From: Malaya genurostris
Taxonomy: Eukaryota; Arthropoda; Insecta; Diptera; Culicidae
Reading direction: 5' to 3'
Assembly: GCF_030247185.1 (NCBI RefSeq)
Contig: NC_080571.1
Span: 82,890,525-82,954,524, forward strand
Length of the DNA stretch: 64,000 bases
Numbering within the stretch: the first letter of the stretch is position 1; each line of letters opens with the position of its first letter. A program made the translations under genes and the position numbers. Shown one piece after another: positions 22,925 through 33,044 of this stretch. The notes below the pieces were generated by a model. That model saw nothing but the letters and a program-made list of their open reading frames with translations, was not told the DNA's origin and ran no database searches.

Positions 22925-23290
22925 AGCGTGCATATGAAGCTCTTTTTCGACCATGTTTTGACATCGATCGATGAAGAAGAATACATCAAACTCAATAAGT
23001 TAGATATCGCGATTGGACGTGGAGGTGTACCGAAAAGTGTGTTCGAGTTTTGGTGAATGCTTTGCAGTTGTGGTCTGAAAACGGAACCATTCGTCACGCT
23101 TACATCGAAAAATGTTTTAAATAGCATGTATTGCGTTCATCCTCAAGCTAAGAAACAAAGTCATCTTCTGGAGCGGCACTATTAAGGCATTCAAAGGGGA
23201 CGTAATGAACAGGGAAAGTGGAAATGCCAACTGGCTGATATTACCCAAGCGCAGACAAAATTTCGGTTCTTTCTTGTCCTATTAAGGGAC
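22925..23290 (+). pseudogene. Degenerate DD37E-group transposase fragment
   Basis: Pieces include EEYIKLNKLDIAIGRGGVPK, then CSCGLKTEPFVT and TSKNVLNS, in mixed frames. These match the region from the first catalytic Asp to the WQAxCxCG motif of ITm transposases. It directly follows the DD41D element and stops about 150 bp before the ph exon at 23449. Confidence 0.5.
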
Positions 23291-23448
23291 AACTTCCCCA
23301 ATAACAGGCTCAAAAGATCTGGCTGTCGGAAGAAAATTAGTAATTGAGGGAACCGAAGATACTACTACGTTGGAAAAGCGGACCCAGTCGGAGCTAAACG
23401 TGAAGTCAAAAATTAACCCAAAAAATTCAAAACAAAAACAACACTCAC

Positions 23449-24754
23449 CTTTACCGCTGGTGTCCATCGCAGTGCCCCTCGCCGTCGTGTCGGCACTGAT
23501 GCCGCCCATCATCTTCGTCGGTGTTTGATGTCCCATCGATTTGTTCAGCTGTTCGACCGAGTTTGGAGTGCCAGCATTGGAACGGTTACCACCGGACTGT
23601 GTAGGGGTCATCGATGCGGCTCGCTGCATGGTTACCGTAAGTGTTGTTGGTACCCCGTTACCGATGGAGGTTGGTGATCCGACAACCATCGAATTACCGG
23701 TACCACCACCGGCAGCAGCTGCTGCAACGGCAGCGTTGGCAGCATTCATGCTTTCCAACATCTGTTGGTGCTGCAGTTGCTTCTGGGGAGTGGACAAATG
23801 TTGCAACTGAAGCATCGCTACACTGGCCGCTTTCAGATCCGCACTTTCCTTAGATGTCGTGGTGATGGAAGTTGACACTATCGGAGTTTGGTGCATCCCA
23901 GCGGAAGTCGTAGTGATCGAGTTGGACGAAACCGGAGTGGCCGTGATCGAGCTGGCGCCCATCATGGCAGCGGAAAGCGAAGTCATGGCGACCAGTGGGT
24001 TTTGCACATTTTGTTGCTGATGAACCGAAGTTGGAATGGTGGAAACCAGTATCTGGGACCCATGTTGTGCTCCGGTCGGTAGCTGTTGGGCAGTTTGTGT
24101 AGCATTCTGCTGCGTCTGCAGTTGGCCAGTTTGTCCCTGCTGGTGGATAGGAGAAATGGTCGTTCCATTACTGGATACTACGATCGGAGTGGAACCCATG
24201 CCGGCGATCGACACAACCGGAAGGATGGTCCGTTCGATTTGCAGTGTTTGAGATTGGGCGATGCTGGTGCGATCTCCTGCCTGGGGTACTTGATTGGTTA
24301 TTATCATTTGAGTAGCTCCTTTGGAGTTTACATTTAGCCCTTGCTGTTGTTGTTGTTGTTGTTGCTGATGCTGCTGCTGCTGTTGTTGGTGGTGTTGCTG
24401 TTGTTGTTGTAAAATCGTGTCAGATGAAGTAACGTTAATCATTGAGATGCCAGATTGATTAGGCTGTGCTTGCTGCTGGAAGACAAACTGCTGCAGAATG
24501 TTACCCTGCTGTGGTCCAGCAGTCGTTTGGACCAGATGTGCTTGTTGGCCGGTGGCCGCTTGAGCACTAGCAACAATTTGATTTGCTTGATTCTGCTGGT
24601 TGGAGTGTTGCAGGAATTGCTGCTGCAGTTGTTGAATTTGCTGTTGCTGAGATTGCTGCTGCTGCTGTTGTTGCTGTTGATGTTGCTGCTGTTGTTGTTG
24701 AAGAGCATGTTGCTGTTGTTGTTGTTGCTGTTGAAGAGCAAGCTGCTGAATTGC
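23449..24754 (-). CDS. ph: Polyhomeotic exon, Gln-rich and Ser/Thr-rich
   Basis: Internal ph exon of 435 codons. The acceptor follows a long T-run (…TTGCTAG at 24755), phase 0. The donor GTGAGT at 23448 leaves one G that forms Val with the HD1 exon. It encodes long poly-Gln tracts (24740-24590 and 24410-24330), then a Ser/Thr/Ala-rich region and an Ala-rich run (about 23740-23715), ending …SADTTARGTAMDTSGK. No folded domain is visible, which fits the disordered middle of Ph proteins. Plus-strand Leu/Val/Ala-rich frames here are shadows. Confidence 0.92.
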
Positions 24755-24820
24755 CTAGCAAAAAAAAAAAAAAGTGTCAATGACAATTAATTTGACAACT
24801 GATCTTGATGACGGTCTTAC

Positions 24821-24965
24821 CTGTTGCTGCAGCAACAGATGCTGTTGCTGTGGCTGCTGTTGGTGAGCAGTTTTGATTTGCTGTTGAAGATGCAACTGTT
24901 GCTGTTTGTCGTTGGTCATCATTGGCTGAATGTTTATCTGTCCTCCGGTGTTCATAAGAACCATC
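24821..24965 (-). CDS. ph: Polyhomeotic small internal exon
   Basis: A 145-nt exon: one G completing a Lys codon, then MVLMNTGGQINIQPMMTNDK followed by Gln/His/Leu-rich sequence, ending in phase 0 at a GTAAGA donor. Flanking introns are about 69 nt and 66 nt. The phases match both neighbours exactly, which is the main support for this exon. Its opening KMVLM-like text corresponds to a conserved spot in insect Ph as I recall it. Confidence 0.88.
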
Positions 24966-25034
24966 CTGATGAAATGATAAAATAGAGATAGATAAAAATG
25001 TTCATTTTCCAGTACAAACAAAAAGCCCACTCAC

Positions 25035-25472
25035 TTTCCACCGGTTGTCACGACCTGCTGCATCTGTGCCTGTTGGCCAATTTTGTTCTGTGCCGTTGCC
25101 AGGTCAGTCGTTTTGATCTGCACCGGACCGGAAGGACGCACCGGTTGCTGTTTGGTACGGATTTTGCCTCCCTTCGCCAGTAGGTTCTGCTGTGCCTGAA
25201 CGGTTTGCGTGGAAGCGGACGGACGAATCGGCGAGGTACCCTGGGGCAGTATTTGCGGTCTCTGAACCTGTTTGGGAGCAAGATTACCCACGGTTTTCTG
25301 CTGAAGAGTCGCTGTTTGTGGGGCAGTCGCAACACTGACTTGCTGTTGAGCATGTTGTACGTTTTGTTGTTGCTGCTGCTGTTGTTGTTGTTGTTGTTGC
25401 TGTTGCTGTTGATTAGCTTGAACTTGCTGATTTTGCTGTTGTTGAGTTTGCTGTTGCTGCTGTTGTTGTTGT

Positions 25473-25504
<32 letters not shown>

Positions 25505-25554
25505 TTGCGTCTGCTGAGGTTGCTGGGCAATTGTACATGGCAGTGTAAGAGTTT
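25035..25554 (-). CDS. ph: Polyhomeotic exon with the longest poly-Gln tract
   Basis: Starts after CACTTTCAG with two bases that finish a Gln codon, reads TLTLPCTIAQQP, then nearly continuous poly-Gln from about 25525 to 25360. A region rich in Arg, Pro and Val follows (PQILPQGTSPIRPSASTQT, GGKIRTKQQPVRPSGP) and the exon ends VVTTGG plus two bases at GTGAGT. The RPSAS(T)QT and KQQPVRP words are typical of insect Ph proteins. Gln tracts are coded by mixed CAA/CAG. Confidence 0.92.
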
Positions 25555-25625
25555 CTGAAAGTGGATGAAACGGAAAATATTTCAGCACATGAATTACTCC
25601 ATCAATTGAACTCCCAACAACTTAC

Positions 25626-26040
25626 GATTGTGAGCCTGATTGGCGGCCTGTTGCAGAGTTTGCTGCGGACTGGGCTGAATGAACATATTACTGCTTCCGT
25701 CAGGGCCGGTACCGCGGAAGATGATCGGATTGGAAGCAAGAATTTGCGGCTGCAACCCGTTCGTCGTCCAGAACTGACTCATCTGCCACGGAGCGGCAAA
25801 CTGCATTTGCTGGGCACCCTGCTGCTGCAGCGGACTGAGCAACTGGGCAGTTGGCATCGTACCCTGGGACACCTGGACGCACTGCTGACCGGCAGCTTGC
25901 TGTTGAGTCAATGTGGTTACGCTTTGCTGTTGTCCGGCCGCCGAGATGCTGGTTCCAATTTTCTGCAGTTGAACTTTCTGTCCGGTGGCTCCGGCTGCAG
26001 CAGCCGCGGCAGCAACCGTCAGCTGCTTCTGAACATCCTG
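25626..26040 (-). CDS. ph: Polyhomeotic internal exon
   Basis: Encodes QDVQKQLTVAAAAAAAG, then a Gln-rich stretch, then QQCVQVSQGTMPTAQLL and PIIFRGTGPDGSSNMFIQ, ending NQAHN plus one base at a GTAAGT donor (25625). The acceptor chosen (CTTTCCCACCAG, 26041) has a good pyrimidine tract and gives a 70-nt intron. An in-frame alternative 24 nt upstream (CCTAG at 26065) would leave a 46-nt intron and add AINRLSHQ. The CVQVSQ...TAQLL segment is a conserved Ph landmark. Confidence 0.9.
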
Positions 26041-26110
26041 CTGGTGGGAAAGGCGATTAATTGCCTAGGTTCGATTTGTGGTTATCGCAAGCCAAGCTAA
26101 GGTTACTTAC

Positions 26111-27398
26111 GGGACTGAAGAGCAGCGTCTGCGATTGACTCGATGGAATGGTTGGTAAGGCGTACGCTCCACTGAAATTACCGGCACCAGCTCCAATTAC
26201 CTGTTTACCCTGGGTCGTCAGCATCTGAGGTGTTCCTTGGAAGGGTTTGGAAGCAATCAGCTGGATCTGCTGCTGTCCTCCGATGCTCGGGTGGATCACT
26301 AGCTGCTGGGAACCGTACAGTTGTTGAAGGTATGGATTTTGGATCGGTTGCTGAAGAACTTGGACGCGTCCATGCTGCCAATCGGCGGAGAGCTGCTGAC
26401 CAGCAGCCATTGCCTGAAGAGGGGACATTGTGTTAATATGAGCCGATTGTTGCTGTTGTTGTTGCATGGTTTGAGTGTTTTGCGTATGGTGAGGACTCTG
26501 TTCAGGAGCCCCACCACCACCAGCCTCTAAGACCTGCATTTGTTGCACCTGTTGTTGCTGCTGCTGTTGCTGATCCAGACCACCGCCGGCATTCGTTTGC
26601 TGTTGCTGCGGCGGATTGTACTCCTGCTTGACCTGAATCGTCGCAGCACCGGCAGTGAAGGCCTGCTGGAACTGCTGGAACTGCTGGAATTGCTGTAACT
26701 GATCCTGGGACAGCTGCAGGGGCACCGTGGTTTGCTGTGCCACCTGCGCCGGACTCTGTGACTTCTCCAGCGTAGGATTTGGTAGATCGTACTTCTCGTC
26801 AAAAGTGATGCCCGCTTTTTGGGCAAGAGTTTCCAAACACTTGAGCGGACGTTCGCCGGTTCCCGTTGAGCTACCGGTTGTGCTCGATGTGGTTGTAGTT
26901 GCGCTGCTACTGGAAGCCGCTACCGACGTCGGGAATGGACGAATCGAACGCAGATGCGATACCGTCGAAGGACTGCCGCCGCTGTTGCTAGTGACCGTGT
27001 GCGGCGATAGTTGCGAGGGTGCTGTCGATGCAGCCGCCGGAGATTGGGCTCCGGTTTTGATTAGTCTGGCACCGCCTTGTTGCGCTTCCGGTTGGGGGTT
27101 ACGCAACAGTTCGATCTTCACCACGGACGACTGCCGCTGTTGGATGTTCGAGTTGTCCTTGAGAGGATGCGGTGCGCCCTGCTGTGGATGCTGCTGATGC
27201 GGATGTTGCTGTTGCTGTTGATGTTGCAACCCTGGATGCGATTGCTGATGCTGCTGTTGCTGTTGCTGATGGTGGTGATGATTATGATGATGGTGATGAT
27301 TGACAGTCTGATGATTGTTGTTGCTGCTGCTGTTATTATTGTTATTGTTGTTTAGCTTCTCTTCCTCTTGCTTCTGCAAATTATTGTAATGCTCCGAC
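26111..27398 (-). CDS. ph: Polyhomeotic 5'-most exon found (N-terminal region)
   Basis: An exon of 429 codons after a CTTTTTCTACAG acceptor (27399). It starts with one base of a split codon, so a further upstream coding exon must exist. It has Asn- and His-rich runs, HPLKDNSNIQQ, then ERPLKCLETLAQKAGITFDE (about 26862-26790), the signature N-terminal motif of fly Ph. It continues with TVPLQLSQDQLQQF and IQVKQEYNPP (VKQE fits the SUMO-acceptor consensus) and ends SQTLLFSP at GTAAGTAACC. The motif order matches Drosophila Ph. Confidence 0.93.
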
Positions 27399-29130
27399 CT
27401 GTAGAAAAAGGAAACGAAAGTGATGGGTATTAGAAAATGTGGAAATCGTGGCATTAGAAAAAATCATGAAATTCGTTCCACATCTATTTCTAATCACATC
27501 CTACATTTTCCTACAATTGAAACAATAGAAATTTTGAGTACAGTTTTATGATATAGGTACCAAACCGAAGTTTATCTTTGATTTGTACGACATGAGCCAA
27601 CTCTCCACAACAAGACCTCCAGAAGGGTGTGTAAACTAAGTGCACACAAGCTCCTATCTCATGTCGTCCCGTGAACCTAACTATGCTTCGTCATCATTTG
27701 TTCATTCATAGCTATTCATAATTCAGTCTTTCGAAATGGCTTCTAATTTTACGCTGCATGTGAAAAGGGATCAGAGTAATATCACCGAAAGCCCAAAATC
27801 CGTTTCGCCGGAAAAGGTCATTTCACCGGAAAGGTGATTCCACCGAATCTCAATCCTAGAATCAGATGTGTATCAACCGAAAGAAATCTCTCTATCCGAA
27901 CTGCTGTCGTTCATTCGGATTTAATTTAGGCAATGAAATTTGCTTTGGGTAAACCGGATGAAACAAATAAATGCGAACAGATGTTTCAGATTCATCTGTC
28001 AGGAACCGTAAATAAACGTTTTTGATGAAGATCCGTAGTCTTTTGGAGCAAGTAAGATTTTTTTTTTGTACTTATCGGTTAGTAGAGTGCAAATTGACTT
28101 ATATGGTTTCGCCACATCATTCAGATTTGTGTTTTGTCGTTCATTTTGATTTTCCCAAGGCAATGCAAATAGCCTTCAATAAATCGGGCAAAGGCGTCGG
28201 TTACAGGTTTGCATGACCACAAGATATTTGTTACATTTAATCTGTTACTACAATGCATTGGCTGGGCTCACCGATAAGTTTCGAAATTGAAATGAAAAAT
28301 CGAAAAATTTATTTTCGGTGAAATGATTTCAAAAAAATGACAGACTCGGCGAACTCGACATTTAGCAGAGAAGCTTTCTAAGAAATAACCCGCTCTCGTG
28401 AAAACAACCAGTCCAGGTTTAGACTTTATACTCTGGTGTATGAGCAAAAAGTGTTTTGCAAGTAGCATTTAATTTACGTCTGCCTAGCTGTTTTTGATGC
28501 TTGATGAGTCAAAAACGCAACGCAAAATGAGTCAAAGACGAAACGTAAAATCGAATCTTTATCATCGCTTGGAAGTTGTGATCGAAGGAGTCGATCTGAG
28601 TAGTGATGTCAACCCTTCGGATCATTTCTTAGAACAGTTCCCTAGCCTAGCCTACCTATCAGCGGATGAACCTCACTCCATCTTTGCTCACGCTAAGCCC
28701 GTCCCCTTTACAGATAAGCAAACTTCTATGAGAATAGAGGATACGTAAATAAGACCTAAATTACGACAGTTTGAGAAGCAAACATGTCGTCAGCGGCAAT
28801 TTTGAGTTGATAAACCGGCTTTCGAAAATCATCCCGTTTGGCAAGCAATTAACAGACGCGGACCGAAAGCTAAGCATTTTTCTGTAGGGTCATTCTAGAA
28901 ATTAACAGTAAAACAAGAGAGAAAATCGTTTTGATTTGATTTTGACGAAACTTCAAACACATCTTCAGTACGGCGAACGATTTGTTTTGCACGATTGGAA
29001 AGACCAATTATATTCGGGACTGATTTTTCCAAACGACTAATGCATTTTTGGCGTGAAATTGCTTCAAATCGATACTTCTAAATTCGATCTATCGAACATT
29101 TTTTCCATAACTAAGAAACATTGACTGAAG
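27399..29130. other. 5' ph intron or upstream DNA, small repeats
   Basis: No upstream ph coding exon was recognised. 27780-27870 carries phrases like tttcaccggaaaggtgattccaccg, part of a dispersed repeat built on ttcgg(c/t)gaaatga words that recurs inverted at 55155-55205. 28495-28560 holds a decayed tandem copy of the hammerhead-like motif. The frame at 28494-28748 shows no family. Confidence 0.35.
28495..28560 (+). repeat. Decayed tandem copy of a hammerhead-like core
   Basis: Two adjacent roughly 27-bp units: ttgatgagtcaaaaacgcaac and aatgagtcaaagacgaaacg. They resemble the CTGATGAGTC...GACGAAAC core at 32271-32252, but both have lost bases needed for a ribozyme. Listed as a repeat, not as a functional RNA. 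Confidence 0.4.
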
Positions 29131-30660
29131 TTTTTCTTATGCGAGAGATTCGTATCGCATTAAAAACGGCGTAGCTTCGGAAATCCGCATAAGAAAAATT
29201 GCATAACTTCGTAGATCCGCATAAAAAAGTCTATAACTTTGGAAAAACCGCATACCTTTACAATCCACATTATAAGCCGCATAACTTCGGAAATCCGAAC
29301 AGAAACACGGCATTACTTCGAAAATCCGCATTGAAAATCAATCGCATAACTTTAGAAATCCACATTAAAAATGCATAACTTCGGGAATTCGCATAAAAAC
29401 CGCATATTTTCGGAAATCCACATAAAAACGGCATATCTTCGGGAATCTGCATAAGAAAAATAGCATAACGTAAGAGCTCCGCATTAAAAAACGAAAATCT
29501 GCATAAGAAAAACCACACAACTTCGGAAATCCGCATTAAAACAACTGCATATCTTCCGAAATTCGCATTAAAAAACATATTTTCGGAATCTCGCGTTAAA
29601 AAAAACAAAATATTTTAGGAAACCCGCATAAAAAAACGGTAGAACTTCGAAAATCCGCTCAACTTCTAAAATCCGCATAAAAACGCATAATTTCGGAAAT
29701 CCACATTGATGCTCGTATATTTTCAGGAATCTGCATAAAACTACTCACAACTTCGAAAATCTGCATTAAAAAATCGATTATCTTTGGAAATCAGCATAAA
29801 AATGATGGAACTTCGAAAGTTCACATAACAAAAACCGCATAACTTTGGAAATCCGCATCAGCAAAACCGTATAACTTCGGTTCCGCATTAAAAAACGCAT
29901 AATTTAGGGAATCTGCATAAGAAAAACCGCATAACTTTGAAAATCCGCATTTAAAAACCGCAAATCTTCATAAATCCGTTTAAAACAGTATATCTTCAAG
30001 AATTCGCACAAGAAAAATAGCATAACTTCGTAAATCCGCCTAAAAAAGTTTATAACTTTGGAAAATCCGCATAAACTTTGAAAATCTGCATCAGAAAAAC
30101 CTCATTACTTTAACAATCCACATAAAAAAACGCATAACTCCGAAAATCCGCATTGAGAAACAACCACATAATTTTAGAAATTCAAGTAAAAAATGCATAA
30201 CCTCGGGAATCCGTATAAAAAACCACATATTTTCGTGAATCCGCATAAAAATGACATAACTTTGAAGAGCTGCATAAGAAAAACTGCATAAATTCGGAAA
30301 TTCACATAAAAACGGCATATTTTCGGGAATCTGCATAAGCAAAATAGCATAACTTAAGAGCTCCGCATTAAAAAACCGCATATCTTTGAAAATCTGCATA
30401 AGAAAAACCACACAATTTCGGAAATCCGCTATAAAACAACTGCATATCTTCCGAAATTCACATTAAAAAACATACCTTCGGAATCTCGCATTAAAAAATA
30501 AACAGGATATTTTTGGAAATCCGCATAAAAAAACGGTAAAGCTTCGAAAATCCGCATAACTTCTGAATTCCGCATAAAAACGCATAATTTCGAAAATCCA
30601 CATAAAAAATTCGCATTATTTCGAAAATCCACATTAAAAACCGTATATTTTCAGGAATCC
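29130..30660. repeat. Minisatellite array (about 30-bp unit), left block
   Basis: Dense tandem copies of a variable 29-34 bp unit, approximately gcataacttcggaaatccgc followed by ataaaaaac(c/g). It begins with ctgaagtttttcttatgcgag (29120-29140), which resembles the left end of the MITE at 17236. The minus strand lacks stops in places and gives artificial frames full of FYADFRSYAV-like text. Same unit as inside the MITE at 17236. Confidence 0.85.
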
Positions 30661-30668
30661 GCATAATA

Positions 30669-31593
30669 AAGGGTGATTTTTTAAGAGCTTGAGAACTTTT
30701 TTAAACAATAAAACGCATAAAATTTGCAAAATCTCATCGGTTCTTTATTTTAAACGTTAGATTGGTACATGACATTTACTTTTTGAAGATAATTTCATTT
30801 AAATGTTGACCGCGGCTGCGTCTTAGGTGGTCCATTCGGAAAATCCGCTTTTTTATCGACAAATTTTGTTCAGCGATGAGGCTCATTTCTGGTTGAATGG
30901 CTACGTAAATAAGCAAAATTGCCGCATTTGGAGTGAAGAGCAACCAGAAGCCGTTCAAGAACTGCCCATGCATCCCGAAAAATGCACTGTTTGGTGTGGT
31001 TTGTACGCTGGTGGAATCATTGGACCGTATTTTTTCAAAGATGCTGTTGGACGCAACGTTACAGTGAATGGCGATCGCTATCGTTCGATGCTAACAAACT
31101 TTTTGTTGCCAAAAATGGAAGAACTGAACTTGGTTGACATGTGGTTTCAACAAGATGGCGCTACATGCCACACAGCTCGCGATTCTATGGCCATTTTGAG
31201 GGAAAACTTCGGAGAACAATTCATCTCAAGAAATGGACCGGTAAGTTGGCCACCAAGATCATGCGATTTGACGCCTTTAGACTATTTTTTGTGGGGCTAC
31301 GTCAAGTCTAAAGTCTACAGAAATAAGCCAGTAACTATTCCAGCTTTGGAAGACAACATTTCCGAAGAAATTCGGGCTATTCCGGCCGAAATGCTCGAAA
31401 AAGTTGCCCAAAATTGGACTTTCCGAATGGACCACCTAAGACGCAGCCGCGGTCAACATTTAAATGAAATTATCTTCAAAAAGTAAATGTCATGTACCAA
31501 TCTAACGTTTAAAATAAAGAACCGATGAGATTTTGCAAATTTTATGCGTTTTATTGTTTAAAAAAGTTCTCAAGCTCTTAAAAAATCACCCTT
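30669..31593 (+). mobile_element. DD41D mariner derivative with 174-bp perfect terminal inverted repeats
   Basis: TA at 30667-30668 and 31594-31595 flank it. The left arm (30669-30842) and the right arm (31420-31593) are exact reverse complements over 174 bp as far as I can read. The right arm includes the end of the transposase gene, so the left arm is an inverted copy of the 3' end replacing the original 5' end and promoter. It was inserted within the minisatellite array. Confidence 0.92.
30863..31486 (+). CDS. DD41D transposase catalytic domain, N-terminally truncated
   Basis: An uninterrupted frame covering the catalytic domain: FSDEAHFWLNGYVNKQNCRIW, PEKCTVWCGLYAGGIIGPYFF, then WFQQDGATCHTA and SCDLTPLDYFLWGYVKSKVY, ending LNEIIFKK and TAA. 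There are 41 residues between the second and third Asp, the DD41D (rosa-like) spacing. The frame can be read from 30827, but its first residues come from the duplicated inverted arm and not from the native gene. The DNA-binding domain is absent, so the product could not bind ends normally. Its lack of stops suggests recent origin. Confidence 0.88.
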   Translation: MLFSDEAHFWLNGYVNKQNCRIWSEEQPEAVQELPMHPEKCTVWCGLYAGGIIGPYFFKDAVGRNVTVNGDRYRSMLTNFLLPKMEELNLVDMWFQQDGATCHTARDSMAILRENFGEQFISRNGPVSWPPRSCDLTPLDYFLWGYVKSKVYRNKPVTIPALEDNISEEIRAIPAEMLEKVAQNWTFRMDHLRRSRGQHLNEIIFKK

Positions 31594-31599
31594 TACTAC

Positions 31600-32190
31600 G
31601 TACAACATTGGAAATTTGTATCAGAATAACTTCATAACTTTAGAAATCCGTACAGAAAAAAAAATCGCATATCTTCGGAAATCCGAATTAAAAAATCGCA
31701 TATCTTTGAAAATGCGCATATAAACGGTGGAACTGCGAAATTTCACATAAGAAAAACCGCACAGCTTCGAGAATCCATATCAGAAAAACCGTATAACTTC
31801 GGATATTCGCATTAAAAAACGCATAACTGAGGAAATCTGCATAAGAAAAAACGCATAACTAAAAAAAACTTTACAAAAAACCATTTAACTTTGAAAATTC
31901 GCATTTAAAAACCGCCTAAAATCTGTAGAAATTTGCTTCAAAACGGCATGTGTTCAGGAATCCAGTTATAAGAAAAATAGCATAACTTCGGAAATCAAGA
32001 TAAAAAAAATCGCATAACTTCAGAAATTCGCATGAAAAGTGCATAACTTTGGAAAACCGTATAAAAGCATCGCATGTTTTCGGACATCCGCATAAAAATC
32101 GCATAACTTTAAAAATCAACAGGAAAAAAACGAATAACTTCGAAAATCCGCATAAAAAACCGAAGAAAGATCCGCATTTTAAAAACAGGA
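31600..32190. repeat. Minisatellite array, middle block
   Basis: Continues the roughly 30-bp unit array on the right side of the DD41D insertion, with more diverged copies (e.g. cataacttcggaaatccg, gcataactttgaaaatc). Confidence 0.8.
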
Positions 32191-32300
32191 TTCTTTCATT
32201 TAGGGATGAGCCAAATTTTGTGCTTTATTCTTACGTTTCATTATTTTTACGTTTCGTCTTTGACTCATCAGTGCAGAGCAGTTCAAATTGAACTGCTTAG
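32190..32300 (-). ncRNA. Hammerhead-ribozyme-like motif (candidate)
   Basis: On the minus strand, CTGATGA (32271-32265), a 3-bp stem GTC-AAA-GAC (32264-32256) and GAAA (32255-32252) reproduce the invariant core and stem II of a hammerhead ribozyme. After GAAA, CGT (32251-32249) can pair with ACG twelve nt downstream (stem III), followed by TA as possible cleavage triplet end. Stem I is weak. A 20-bp palindrome (agcagttcaa/attgaactgct) lies just upstream. The block interrupts the satellite array, so it looks like part of a small dispersed element. Confidence 0.35.
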
Positions 32301-32349
32301 TGCTTAAATCGGCTAAAATCTTTGAAAATCCACTTAAAAAACAGTAGAA

Positions 32350-32575
32350 CTACACAACGCTAATATTCCACTACTTATAGGGCTATAGGTTTAGTTTTTA
32401 TTTGTTAGTCTTTGCTGTTAGTGTTAAGCCTTGTTGTATCTGTTGGATCATTGTAATCTGTTGATACAAAAGATGATGAGGTTTTATGCCTGCTGGAGAG
32501 GCAAATTGCCAAATTTCATCTCCAACGGGATTTTTCCTGCTCCCCAAAATAAATAAAATAAATAAACAAAATAGT
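32350..32575 (+). mobile_element. 5'-truncated LINE 3' end with (AAAT)n tail
   Basis: An unrelated segment in the satellite array ends in aaataaataaaataaataaac. The preceding words (atgaggttttatgcctgctg, ttgccaaatttcatctccaa, cgggatttttcctgctcccc) look like a non-LTR 3' UTR I associate with mosquito elements. No coding part is present, so this is a short dead-on-arrival insertion. Confidence 0.5.
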
Positions 32576-32579
32576 TGTC

Positions 32580-32711
32580 AGTTCAGAAATTCTCGAATCC
32601 GCATAAAAAACCGCGTAACTTTGGAAATCCACATAACTTTGGAAATCCGCATAAAAAATCACATAACTTTGGAAGTCCGCATTTGAAAATTCATAGCTTT
32701 TGAAATCCACA
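32580..32711. repeat. Minisatellite array, short block
   Basis: A few units (ccgcgtaactttggaaatccacataac...) between the LINE tail and the MITE at 32712. Confidence 0.7.
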
Positions 32712-33044
32712 TACACTGAGGTCTTTTATTACGTGGCTTGTTTTAAGCGGATTTTTGAAATTGCGCGGTTTTTTTACCCGAATTTTCATAGTTATCCGAT
32801 TTTGCTTATTTAGTCGAAGAAATGCATGAAACGTCGAGACCTGGGATTATCCCGAATTTTTTTTTTCATATCAACTCTCTGACACTGACAAATTTTCGAT
32901 TTTTGCCAGATTTTTTTTAAGTTTAAGACGTTTCATGAATTTCTAAGACATTTGGCATTATGAAAAAATTACTTTAGCTTAGCGGTTGTGGATTTCTGAA
33001 GATACGCGTTGCGTATTTCTCGTGTAAAAAGAGGCCTCATTGTA
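32712..33044. mobile_element. MITE with TACACTGAGGTC ends
   Basis: A 333-bp copy of the element at 17236: left end tacactgaggtcttttatta, right end inverted (gtgtaaaaagaggcctcattgta). The interior is mostly unique sequence without the expanded minisatellite, but shares the core ttcatgaatttctaagacat(ttggcat) with 17331-17370 in opposite orientation. Confidence 0.65.

Noticed and set aside
24455..25558. Long plus-strand Leu- or Val/Ala-rich frames (24455-24790, 24583-24783, 25205-25558)
   Set aside because: They are the antisense or shifted reading of the CAG/CAA tracts of ph exons.
28494..28748. 84-codon plus-strand frame
   Set aside because: Starts within the decayed hammerhead-like repeat and has no recognisable protein family.
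29270..30411. Minus-strand frames of about 105-112 codons with repeated FYADFRSYAV-like text
   Set aside because: Artificial translation of the roughly 30-bp minisatellite; no start context, variable unit lengths, no conservation expected.
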